This document shows positions 1 to 6,024 of a stretch of 6,055 nt of DNA, in pieces. The translations under genes were made by a program, and so were the position numbers. The notes beneath the pieces were generated by a model. That model ran no database searches. It was not told the DNA's origin and saw nothing but the letters and a program-made list of their open reading frames with translations. Position 1 is the stretch's first letter, and each line of letters begins with the position of its first letter. Origin of the DNA: Hyphomicrobiales bacterium (GTDB lineage Bacteria > Pseudomonadota > Alphaproteobacteria > Rhizobiales > CAYWUX01); assembly GCA_028279265.1 (NCBI GenBank), contig JANQOC010000355.1, positions 1 through 6,055 on the forward strand. The letters run 5' to 3'.

Positions 1-1
1 C

Positions 2-2002
2 ATCGAACTCTTTCCGAAAGTTCATCTCAGATATGATGGAACAGATATGTCGATTCCGGTTTTTCATACGGATGCCGGCACCATGATCGACGAATTTGAA
101 CAATCCCATCGCAAGCAGTTCGGCTTCATTTATGACGACAAGCCTATTTTCGTCGAAGCCGTTGAAGTTGAAGCCGTGGGAGGCGGCCAGCCCCTGGTTG
201 AAGAGGAACAGGACGAAGTTGAGCACGAGCGTCCGGCAGAATCCGTGACGACGTTTTACAAGGATGGCCAGTGGCGAGACGCCGAAATTCACAGTGATCG
301 CCATTCCTTCAAGCCGGGTCTGTCGATTACCGGTCCGGCCCTCATTATTGAGCCGCATCAAACCATTGTCATCGAAGAGGGGTGGCGGGCAAAAGTGACC
401 CGGCACAACCATATTGTCCTCGACCGCTATCAGGCAGCGGCTGCACGGAAAGCCGTGGGGACCGATGCCGATCCCGTATTGCTTGAAGTGTTCAACAATC
501 TGTTCATGTCTATTGCCGAGCAAATGGGGGTGACCCTGCAGAACACCGCCTACTCCGTGAATATCAAGGAGCGGGTCGATTTTTCCTGTGCCGTCTTCAC
601 CTCCGATGGCCGACTGGTCGCCAACGCCCCGCACATGCCTGTTCACCTGGGTTCCATGGACAGGTCGGTGGAAACAATCATCAAACTGAATAAGGGAAAA
701 ATGCAACCCGGAGATGTGTATGCCCTGAACGCACCTTACAATGGCGGTACGCACTTGCCGGATATCACCATCGTGACACCGGTTTTCGATGAAAATGGCG
801 CGGATATCATCTTTTTCGTAGCCTCAAGGGGACATCACGCCGATGTCGGCGGTACGGCACCGGGATCGATGACGCCACAGGCGAAAACCGTCGATGAGGA
901 AGGGGTGCTGTTTGACAACTTCCACCTGACAAAGTCGGGACAGTTCCAGGAACAAGCGCTTATCAAGCTGCTGACCGAACATCCCTATCCCGTCCGCAAC
1001 GTCGCGCAAAATATTGCCGATATGAAAGCCCAGATCGCCGCCAATGAAAAAGGTGTTCAGGAGCTGCGCAAAATGGTCACCCAATACGGTCTTGATGTCG
1101 TCCACTCTTATATGGACCACGTGCAGGACAATGCCGAGGAATGTGTGCGGCGGGTGATCGATGCGCTGCATGACTCCGAATACGCTTATGAAACCGATCA
1201 GGGTGCGCAAATCAAAGTCAAAATCACGGTTGATCACGAGAGCCGCGAAGCCACCGTTGATTTTACCGGAACATCGGATCAGCAGGAATCTAATTTTAAT
1301 GCCCCGGAACCGGTGACCCGGGCCGCGGTTCTTTATTGTTTCAGGCTGATGGTCGAAGGCGACATACCCATGAATGCCGGCTGCTTGCGGCCCATCAATA
1401 TTGTCATTCCCGACGGCAGCATGCTCAAACCCCGCTATCCTGCCGCCGTTGTCGCAGGCAATGTCGAAACCAGCCAGCACATAACCAATACGCTGCTGGC
1501 CGCTCTGGGGGCAATGGCCAACAGCCAGGGGTCCATGAATAATCTGACGTTCGGGAACGACAAATATCAGTACTATGAAACCATATGTTCCGGCTCTCCC
1601 GCGGGACCCGGTTTCTCTGGCACCGATGCGGTCCAGGTCCATATGACAAATTCCCGGCTTACCGACCCGGAAATTCTCGAATTCCGTTACCCGGTTATTC
1701 TCGAAGATTTTCACATCGCCGATGAAATTGCCAGCGATGATCCCTGGAAGGCAGGTCGCGGGACCTACCGGCAGATTCGTTTTCTGGAGGAAATGAATTG
1801 TGCGATATTGTCGTCTCACAGGAAAATTCCGCCACGCGGTCTTAACGGCGGTTCCGACGGCAAATGCGGCCGGACCCTGGTGAAACGCCTGAACGGTGAA
1901 CTGGATGAGCTGGAGGGTTGCGATCAGACCACGCTCAAAGCCGGAGAATCTGTCATAGTCGAAACCCCGATTGCCGGCAACTGCGGATCATCGGAGAACT
2001 GA
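2..2002 (+). CDS. 5-oxoprolinase / hydantoinase (fused HyuA-HyuB type), 5'-partial
   Basis: The visible part is 666 codons. The frame is open to the left border, and the first 15 codons (IELFPKVHLRYDGTD) match the conserved end region of the HyuA half, so the ATG at 47 is not the start. Visible codons 1 to about 140 are the HyuA C-terminus, ending in the typical GPALIIEP...EEGWRAKV block. From about codon 157 (DPVLLEVFNN) the full HyuB domain follows: MSIAEQMG, NIKERVDFSCAVF, NAPHMPVHLGSM, NAPYNGGTHLPDITIVTPVF, SRGHHADVGG, DFTGTS, AAVVAGNVETSQ, GSMNNLTFG and HMTNSRLTDPEILEFRYPV. Family members of about 1200 residues hydrolyse 5-oxo-L-proline to L-glutamate with ATP in the cytoplasm. The nucleotide-binding N-terminus lies outside the window. 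The fused layout favours 5-oxoprolinase over hydantoinase or acetone carboxylase-type relatives, but the substrate is inferred. The glycine-rich motif after FRYPV and the C-terminal TPGGGG-type motif are altered. Confidence 0.9.
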   Translation: MELFPKVHLRYDGTDMSIPVFHTDAGTMIDEFEQSHRKQFGFIYDDKPIFVEAVEVEAVGGGQPLVEEEQDEVEHERPAESVTTFYKDGQWRDAEIHSDRHSFKPGLSITGPALIIEPHQTIVIEEGWRAKVTRHNHIVLDRYQAAAARKAVGTDADPVLLEVFNNLFMSIAEQMGVTLQNTAYSVNIKERVDFSCAVFTSDGRLVANAPHMPVHLGSMDRSVETIIKLNKGKMQPGDVYALNAPYNGGTHLPDITIVTPVFDENGADIIFFVASRGHHADVGGTAPGSMTPQAKTVDEEGVLFDNFHLTKSGQFQEQALIKLLTEHPYPVRNVAQNIADMKAQIAANEKGVQELRKMVTQYGLDVVHSYMDHVQDNAEECVRRVIDALHDSEYAYETDQGAQIKVKITVDHESREATVDFTGTSDQQESNFNAPEPVTRAAVLYCFRLMVEGDIPMNAGCLRPINIVIPDGSMLKPRYPAAVVAGNVETSQHITNTLLAALGAMANSQGSMNNLTFGNDKYQYYETICSGSPAGPGFSGTDAVQVHMTNSRLTDPEILEFRYPVILEDFHIADEIASDDPWKAGRGTYRQIRFLEEMNCAILSSHRKIPPRGLNGGSDGKCGRTLVKRLNGELDELEGCDQTTLKAGESVIVETPIAGNCGSSEN

Positions 2003-2061
2003 GAGCGGAGCCTCCCCGACAGACGCGGTGGCTCTTCCAGATCACATATTCGTATTAGACA

Positions 2062-2090
2062 TTGTCGGGATTATTGACTAAGCCTATCAC
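2062..2090 (+). promoter_or_regulatory. Candidate promoter for the 131-residue acidic protein
   Basis: A TTGTCG (2062-2067) and a TATCAC (2085-2090) are separated by exactly 17 bases in the 120-base gap after the oxoprolinase gene. Both hexamers match sigma-70 consensus only partly. No convincing terminator was seen between the oxoprolinase stop and this point, so read-through from upstream is also possible. Confidence 0.22.
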
Positions 2091-2122
2091 GAAAATCACA
2101 ACCGAGCAGGGATGAGAACCGA

Positions 2123-2518
2123 ATGTCGGACGGACTGGACCGCGAAGAACTTCTGAAAAATCTGCATCAACTCGGGGACGACAACGACGAGGTTGTTGTC
2201 GCCGCCGCAAAATCAATACACAGTGCCCTGGAAGCATCTGAACTCAGCTGGAACGATCTGCTGGTGCCGGAAAGGGACGATAGTGATGATGACGAAGCAG
2301 ACGACGATCTTGACGTCGATGCCGAACCGCCCCAGCCAGAGACGTCTATCGACAATGAAGAGGCGAAGAAGCTGATTGAGAAACTGCGGCAGCGTTCGGG
2401 AATATCAAGCGAACTCAAGGCGGAACTCGACGGTTATCTGGAAGATATCAAAGAGGGCGAGTTTGATGCTGCCGACCGCAGGTACGTCCGCGCACTCTAT
2501 AATCGGCTAAAATCTTAG
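2123..2518 (+). CDS. Uncharacterised small acidic protein with Asp/Glu-rich linker
   Basis: This 131-residue soluble protein was not assigned to a family. It has three visible parts. Residues 1-49 look helical and include GDDNDEVVVAAAKSIHSALE and end in LSWNDLLV. Residues 50-72 form a strongly acidic, low-complexity linker (DDSDDDEADDDLDVD). Residues 75-131 are a charged, probably helical segment (EEAKKLIEKLRQRSG ... DRRYVRALYNRLKS). No signal peptide, membrane helix or catalytic motif is visible. The two helical parts joined by an acidic linker suggest a protein-binding or adaptor role, but that is speculation. The ATG at 2123 is preceded by a purine-rich AGGGATGAGAA stretch that can serve as a ribosome binding site; the ATG at 2112 is out of frame. 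Frame-consistent codon composition and a long opposite-strand shadow both fit a real gene. It converges on the YggT-like gene with a 23-base gap. Confidence 0.75.
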   Translation: MSDGLDREELLKNLHQLGDDNDEVVVAAAKSIHSALEASELSWNDLLVPERDDSDDDEADDDLDVDAEPPQPETSIDNEEAKKLIEKLRQRSGISSELKAELDGYLEDIKEGEFDAADRRYVRALYNRLKS

Positions 2519-2541
2519 CCCAAAAAACAATTGCAGCAGTT

Positions 2542-2910
2542 TTATTGCGATGTGCCCGGTCCAAAAAGATCGTAAAGCGCCCGCGCAATTTCTCCTTCGA
2601 GAGGGAAGGAAAGCATGCCCAGTACCGAATAACCCAGCAGCCAGGGCATAAGATAAAAGCGGATCATATAGAAAAACCAGGCGACAAACAGCGGGACCAC
2701 CAGCGGTATCAAAAATGAGGGCGTAACGGGCTTGAATAATTTCAATATCGGATCGGTAACGCGCACAAAAAATTTCATAAAGAAAAAGTCGCTGTCCTCC
2801 GGCAGGAACAGGTTCATTGCGGAGCGACCGATCAGGGTCCACATGATCGTGCCCAAAATATAATCGACAATAATCACCCAGAGTGGAAAGGCCTGGAAAG
2901 TGTGTTCCAT
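2542..2910 (-). CDS. YggT-like small integral membrane protein
   Basis: This is a 122-residue protein with hydrophobic segments at about residues 9-28, 66-86 and 87-101, hence an inner-membrane protein. The centre carries FFVRVTDPILKLFKPVTP (about 47-64), the kind of TDPxLxxxxxVxP block that characterises YggT family proteins just before their second membrane segment. The family is linked to osmotic or ion homeostasis and, in some bacteria, to envelope or division functions; no biochemical activity can be read here. The C-terminus (LEGEIARALYDLFGPGTSQ) is short and hydrophilic. It starts at the ATG at 2910; the upstream GGAATTC gives only a weak ribosome binding site. It lies behind the terminator of the symporter gene, so it should have its own promoter, although no clear one is visible in the 40 bases available. 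The family call rests on remembered motif similarity, so confidence in function is moderate. Confidence 0.7.
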   Translation of the reverse strand: MEHTFQAFPLWVIIVDYILGTIMWTLIGRSAMNLFLPEDSDFFFMKFFVRVTDPILKLFKPVTPSFLIPLVVPLFVAWFFYMIRFYLMPWLLGYSVLGMLSFPLEGEIARALYDLFGPGTSQ

Positions 2911-2950
2911 GTGTTGAATTCCGCGCCCTTGTCGACAAATCTTCCGGAAA

Positions 2951-2982
2951 TAAAAAAGGGGCAGAGCAATGGCTCTGCCCCT
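2951..2982 (-). terminator. Rho-independent terminator of the symporter operon
   Basis: An 11-base perfect inverted repeat (2957-2967 against 2972-2982, core GGGGCAGAGC / GCTCTGCCCC) encloses a 4-base loop. Read on the minus strand, the GC-rich stem is followed directly by TTTTTTATTT. It begins 19 bases after the symporter stop codon, so it ends the DUF4212-symporter transcript before the YggT-like gene. On the plus strand the stem is preceded, not followed, by the A/T run, so it acts in one direction. Confidence 0.93.
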
Positions 2983-3001
2983 GGCATTTAATTTGGTCGA
3001 A

Positions 3002-4807
3002 TCAGTGCGATTCTGAAAGGATCGTTTTTCCAGAAGGAATTCGAACTTCGTCGACCATAGCTTGTGTTTCCTCGTCGGGTTCTGCTGTCATTAAGCTGAC
3101 AACCACCATAGCGATCAGGCTGACCGGCATGCCTATCATGCCAAATCTTAAATGATCAATCCCGAGGATCGGTGCGCCACCTGTTCTGAGGTAATACAGA
3201 TAGAGCGACCCGGCTGCAAAACCGAACACCATACCGGCTATAGCCCCTGGACGGTTCGCTCGTTTCCACCAGACCCCGAGGACTAGCGGGAAGAACAAGC
3301 CCGAACAGGCGAAGCAGAACGCCCAAGCCACAGCTCCGAGGATACCGGTGAGCTTGAGACTGGCCACAAAGGCCCCAGCCGCCCCGATGATGATCAGGAG
3401 CGCGCGGGCAACAATGAGACGAACACGCGTATCCGCTTTCGGGTCAATGATCTTGTAGTAAAGATCATGACTGAGCGCATTGGCGATCGCCAGAAGCAGC
3501 CCGTCAGCCGTTGACATGGCTGCCGCCATACCACCAGCCGCCACCAGACCGGAAATCACGAAGGGTAGACCTGCAATTTCCGGGGTTGCCAGCACGACAA
3601 TATCTGGTCGCATGAAGAACTCGTTGATCTGTAAGATCCCGTCCTTGTTGCTGTCCGATATCGCCAGCATACCCACGGCGCTCCATTTCTGTATCCAGTC
3701 CAGGGCCTGAACATCGGCAACAGCCTTGCCAATAATTCCAGTCGCAAGATTAGGATCAAAGATTTGTAGCTTCGTCAGTGTTGCCAGTGCCGGTGCTGTG
3801 AAGTACAGCAGGAAGATAAAGAAGAGTGACCATGCCACAGACTTCCGCGCCGCGCGTACAGATGGCGTGGTAAAGTAGCGCATCAGAATATGCGGTAGAG
3901 ATGCGGTACCCGCCATCATACAAATCGCCAGTGTCGCGAATTTCCAGCTCGACAATCCTTCTCCCGGTGCGTTGTGCAGAGTTGTCAGCACACGAACACC
4001 CGGGAAGGATTCCGTCGCTTTCGTACCAACGCCCAACTGTGCTTCCAGTTCACCGATTCTCATGACGGCATCGCCATAGGAGAAGTGGGGTATGACTCCA
4101 AATCCCTGTTTATTGGACATCCAGATAACCGGGACAAGGTAGGCGATGATAAGCACGATATACTGAGCCACCTGGGTCCAGGTCACCGCGCGCATACCAC
4201 CCAGCATCGAGCAGAGCAGAATACCCAGAAGACCGAACCAGACGCCGACTTCAAATGGAATTTGCAGAGCTCGGGCTGCGATTGTTCCTGTCGCGTTAAT
4301 CTGAGCGGTCACATAGGTAAAGGATGCGACCACTAGAATAAGTACAGCACAGAACCGTGCGAGGTTACCACCATAACGGGTACCTATGAAATCCGGAACT
4401 GTATAGCAGCCGAACTTGCGCAGATAAGGTGCCATAAGGGCCGCAACAAGCACGTAACCGCCTGTCCATCCGACAACGAAGGCCAGATAACCATGGCCAC
4501 CAAAGTAGATACCGCCGGCAAGGGCGACGAAGGACGCGCCGGACATCCAGTCAGCAGCTGTCGCCATCCCGTTGAAGACTGGTGGGACCTGACGTCCCGC
4601 GACGTAGTAGGCACCCACTTCCATGGTTCTCGAGAGCCAACCGATGGCTGCATAAATGAAAATTGTGAACAGAACAAACAGGATACCGATTGTTTCACCG
4701 CTGACGCCGACCTGTTCGAGAATGGCCATGAGCAGGATAAAGATTAAAAAACCGCCGGTATAGAGACCGTAGATTTTAGGTAGATTGGATATAAAATCAC
4801 CCTTCAT
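3002..4807 (-). CDS. Sodium:solute symporter (SSS family), large subunit of a DUF4212-paired transporter
   Basis: This 601-residue inner-membrane carrier has about 12-13 hydrophobic segments (roughly 17-35, 39-58, 85-104, 108-127, 152-171, 188-204, 212-230, 288-307, 323-345, 403-427, 466-484, 488-512, 520-540, 555-574). SSS hallmarks include GGMRAVTWTQVAQYIVL (203-219) and AAAMSTADGLLLAIANALS (428-446). Ser432 and Thr433 lie where SSS transporters place their Na2-site hydroxyl residues. The family couples Na+ entry to uptake of organic solutes. This subgroup, paired with a small subunit, resembles the acetate/carboxylate (ActP-like, VC_2705-type) branch, but the substrate is inferred. The extramembrane loop at about 346-402 contains an EF-hand-like motif, DSNKDGILQINEF (385-397). 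The start ATG overlaps the stop of the upstream small-subunit gene by one base (TGATG), with a G-rich run before it, indicating translational coupling. A strong terminator follows. A C-terminal hydrophilic tail covers about 575-601. Confidence 0.95.
   Translation of the reverse strand: MKGDFISNLPKIYGLYTGGFLIFILLMAILEQVGVSGETIGILFVLFTIFIYAAIGWLSRTMEVGAYYVAGRQVPPVFNGMATAADWMSGASFVALAGGIYFGGHGYLAFVVGWTGGYVLVAALMAPYLRKFGCYTVPDFIGTRYGGNLARFCAVLILVVASFTYVTAQINATGTIAARALQIPFEVGVWFGLLGILLCSMLGGMRAVTWTQVAQYIVLIIAYLVPVIWMSNKQGFGVIPHFSYGDAVMRIGELEAQLGVGTKATESFPGVRVLTTLHNAPGEGLSSWKFATLAICMMAGTASLPHILMRYFTTPSVRAARKSVAWSLFFIFLLYFTAPALATLTKLQIFDPNLATGIIGKAVADVQALDWIQKWSAVGMLAISDSNKDGILQINEFFMRPDIVVLATPEIAGLPFVISGLVAAGGMAAAMSTADGLLLAIANALSHDLYYKIIDPKADTRVRLIVARALLIIIGAAGAFVASLKLTGILGAVAWAFCFACSGLFFPLVLGVWWKRANRPGAIAGMVFGFAAGSLYLYYLRTGGAPILGIDHLRFGMIGMPVSLIAMVVVSLMTAEPDEETQAMVDEVRIPSGKTILSESH
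3620..3655 (-). other. EF-hand-like calcium-binding loop encoded within the symporter
   Basis: These 12 codons encode residues 385-396, DSNKDGILQINE. Canonical EF-hand loop positions are filled: Asp1, Asn3, Asp5, Gly6, hydrophobic 8 (Leu) and Glu12, followed by Phe. The motif lies in the long hydrophilic loop before the helix that leads to the MSTADG sodium-site segment. Metal binding is an inference from the pattern alone; no paired second EF-hand is visible. Confidence 0.6.
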
Positions 4808-5109
4808 CAGTTATCCCCCCCGAGCTGCGGACCACTATCGTCCTCGTTATCACCTGCAAACCCAAATTCTTCATCAATAGCGTCCTGCCGCCAGTTCAGG
4901 AAAAAGATGAGTATGACAAAAATTATGAGCGAACCTTGAACGGCCATGTAATATCCGACTGGAAAGCCGAGAAATGACATACCATTCAGATCTTTCGCAA
5001 ACCAGTGAATGACAATTGAGAATATGAACCATAAAGCGAGAACCAGAATCATCAGGCTCCTGGTTTTTTCCCAATGGCGTTCCCTGGCTTCAGAATCGTT
5101 CTGAGACAT
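4807..5109 (-). CDS. Sodium:solute symporter small subunit (DUF4212 family)
   Basis: This 100-residue protein has two membrane helices (about 18-37 and 51-72). An N-terminal charged stretch (ARERHWEKTRSL) leads to the first helix, then ...FAKDLNGMSFLGFPVGYYMAVQGSL... and a second helix ending in FFLNWRQDAIDEEFGF. The GFPxGYYMAxQGS block and the DEEFG tail are the recognisable features of the DUF4212 family, which is found next to SSS symporters and is annotated as their small subunit. The last 20 residues are acidic and probably flexible. It is the first gene of the transporter operon; its TGA overlaps the symporter ATG by one base. The start at 5109 is supported by a strong GGAGGT ribosome binding site five bases upstream. 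Its exact role (stability, assembly or regulation of the carrier) is not established from sequence. Confidence 0.94.
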   Translation of the reverse strand: MSQNDSEARERHWEKTRSLMILVLALWFIFSIVIHWFAKDLNGMSFLGFPVGYYMAVQGSLIIFVILIFFLNWRQDAIDEEFGFAGDNEDDSGPQLGGDN

Positions 5110-5114
5110 GGGTT

Positions 5115-5120
5115 ACCTCC
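5115..5120 (-). promoter_or_regulatory. Ribosome binding site of the symporter small subunit
   Basis: The minus strand reads GGAGGT-AACCC-ATG: a near-perfect Shine-Dalgarno sequence with a 5-base spacer. It fixes the start of the small subunit at 5109 and suggests efficient translation of the operon's first gene. Confidence 0.9.
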
Positions 5121-5126
5121 CGATTT

Positions 5127-5141
5127 GATCTTGCAGAGATC
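5127..5141. repeat. Short inverted repeat GATCT-N5-AGATC in the transporter leader
   Basis: Perfect 5-base arms (5127-5131 and 5137-5141) around TGCAG lie 7 bases upstream (on the minus strand) of the ribosome binding site. It could be a small leader hairpin or an operator half. Arms this short can arise by chance. Confidence 0.3.
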
Positions 5142-5148
5142 GACTGTT

Positions 5149-5165
5149 AAGGTCCGAATGACCTT
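5149..5165. repeat. Inverted repeat AAGGTC-N5-GACCTT upstream of the transporter operon
   Basis: Perfect 6-base arms (5149-5154 and 5160-5165) flank a 5-base spacer CGAAT, a 17-base dyad of the size bound by many dimeric regulators. It sits 40-56 bases upstream of the small-subunit start, next to the predicted transcription start of the candidate promoter at 5173-5201. It may therefore be an operator or a stem at the 5' end of the mRNA. No regulator is identified. Confidence 0.4.
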
Positions 5166-5172
5166 CACTTAA

Positions 5173-5201
5173 AAAATACCCACTCCAGAAGTAGACAACA
5201 A
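5173..5201 (-). promoter_or_regulatory. Candidate promoter of the DUF4212-symporter operon
   Basis: On the minus strand TTGTTG (5201-5196) and TATTTT (5178-5173) are separated by 17 bases (3/6 and 4/6 matches to sigma-70 consensus). This would start transcription around 5166, giving a leader of about 57 bases that contains both inverted repeats and the ribosome binding site. The assignment is tentative. Confidence 0.25.
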
Positions 5202-5229
5202 TGTCGAAACAGCGGTTCTTTCTTATACT
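5201..5229 (+). promoter_or_regulatory. Candidate promoter of the 226-residue protein gene
   Basis: A good -10 hexamer, TATACT, lies at 5224-5229; the position 17 bases upstream (5201-5206, ATGTCG) is a poor -35. Transcription would begin near 5236, leaving a leader of about 44 bases before the TTG start. It abuts the candidate promoter of the opposite operon. Confidence 0.25.
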
Positions 5230-5269
5230 TTTGGTGCAATTTGTCCTCTTTTCTAAGACTAAAGTAGAT

Positions 5270-5276
5270 AGGAAGG
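5270..5276 (+). promoter_or_regulatory. Ribosome binding site supporting a TTG start
   Basis: AGGAAGG lies just upstream of TTG at 5280; the AGGA core is 6 bases from it. An in-frame TAG at 5265-5267 rules out any start further upstream, so TTG is the first usable start codon. Confidence 0.7.
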
Positions 5277-5279
5277 CTC

Positions 5280-5960
5280 TTGAAAAACTTTGGTGAAGCC
5301 CTAAGGCAGCTGTGGCCGACATTGACGATTCGGTTTCGCAAAAACCCCATAACGACCACCGAGGAACTCGTCGAATTCATTCAGACCCGGGCCGCCTATG
5401 TTGCGCAAACATCGTTATATGGATATCTGAAGACACGTATGGGAACCAAATTCGTCAAAGTATTTCAAGACGATGAATTTGCCCCCTCACTCGCCCTTGC
5501 GAAATGGCGGGTTTATGGAATTTGTCTCTCGGATCTCACAGTATTTTGCGTCGCAACAGCGATGAAGGACAGGCAGGATAAATCGGAATGTGAGGCCTTG
5601 GCGCGCCTGTGTTACGAACAGGCCACGGCTCAGGGGTTCGACGACCCCGACTTCTATTCTGTAAGGGATCAATGCCGGGCGGAGTTTGAAGCTCGTTTGC
5701 CGTATGTGAACTGGCCGGAGGCACCGGAGGGAGAGAAGGCTTTTACTAAAAGTCCGGAAGGCGTCGTGGAATTTGCCCCGGTCATCAAAGAATTCAAAGA
5801 ACTGGACAGAGAAATCGTCATCAATTCGATCCGATTCAGGTGGCGCGATGTACGCGAGCAGTTGCGCAAAAGAATTGATGTTCCGTCTGTTCATCAGGAC
5901 TGGACAGGAGGCCCCCCAACCGGCCCCGTCAGCGAGGAAACAGGGCGCATGGACAACTGA
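5280..5960 (+). CDS. Uncharacterised soluble protein, TTG start
   Basis: This 226-residue protein has no signal peptide and no convincing membrane helix. I do not recognise a named domain. The N-terminal two-thirds look globular and mostly helical, with blocks that look conserved: TEELVEFIQTRAAYVAQTSLYGYLKTRMGTKF (about 28-59) and LAKWRVYGICLSDLTVFCVATA (about 73-94). Residues 120-145 (FDDPDFYSVRDQCRAEFEARLPYVNW) are followed by a second helical region, VIKEFKELDREIVINSIRFRWRDVREQLRKRI (168-199). The last 27 residues are Gly/Pro-rich and probably disordered. There are five cysteines (82, 90, 104, 111, 132), not arranged as a clear metal site. The start is TTG with an AGGAAGG ribosome binding site and an in-frame stop 13 bases upstream. 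It is transcribed divergently from the symporter operon across 170 bases, so shared regulation is possible, but a functional link is not shown. I believe similar proteins occur in other alphaproteobacteria (from memory). Confidence 0.82.
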   Translation: MKNFGEALRQLWPTLTIRFRKNPITTTEELVEFIQTRAAYVAQTSLYGYLKTRMGTKFVKVFQDDEFAPSLALAKWRVYGICLSDLTVFCVATAMKDRQDKSECEALARLCYEQATAQGFDDPDFYSVRDQCRAEFEARLPYVNWPEAPEGEKAFTKSPEGVVEFAPVIKEFKELDREIVINSIRFRWRDVREQLRKRIDVPSVHQDWTGGPPTGPVSEETGRMDN

Positions 5961-6024
5961 TTTGCCCGTACCTCCAGAGGGACCAATCGCGCCTTTCAGA
6001 CTAATATACCGGTCTTTTTGAATT

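Noticed and set aside
47..49. ATG at 47 as the start of the oxoprolinase gene
   Set aside because: The frame is open upstream to the window edge and the upstream codons encode conserved HyuA residues (VHLRYDGTD), so this Met is internal.
824..1819. Long minus-strand open frame of 331 codons opposite the oxoprolinase gene
   Set aside because: It lies wholly antisense to a well-conserved HyuB domain, and its translation shows no recognisable domain; it is a codon-bias shadow.
2003..2040. Possible terminator after the oxoprolinase gene (GAGCC ... GGCTC)
   Set aside because: The arms are only 5 bases, the loop is long and no T run follows.
2507..2938. Minus-strand open frame of 143 codons overlapping the YggT-like gene
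   Set aside because: It covers the same DNA in another frame. The 122-residue frame has the membrane segments and the TDPxLxxxxxVxP motif, and the 143-codon product lacks them.
5113..5380. Minus-strand open frames upstream of the symporter small subunit (5113-5322 and 5165-5380)
   Set aside because: They overlap the start of the plus-strand 226-residue gene and the divergent control region, and their translations show no domain-like features.
5998..6019. Possible terminator after the 226-residue gene (AGAC ... GTCT followed by T5)
   Set aside because: The stem is only 4 bases with a 10-base loop; the T run alone is not enough.
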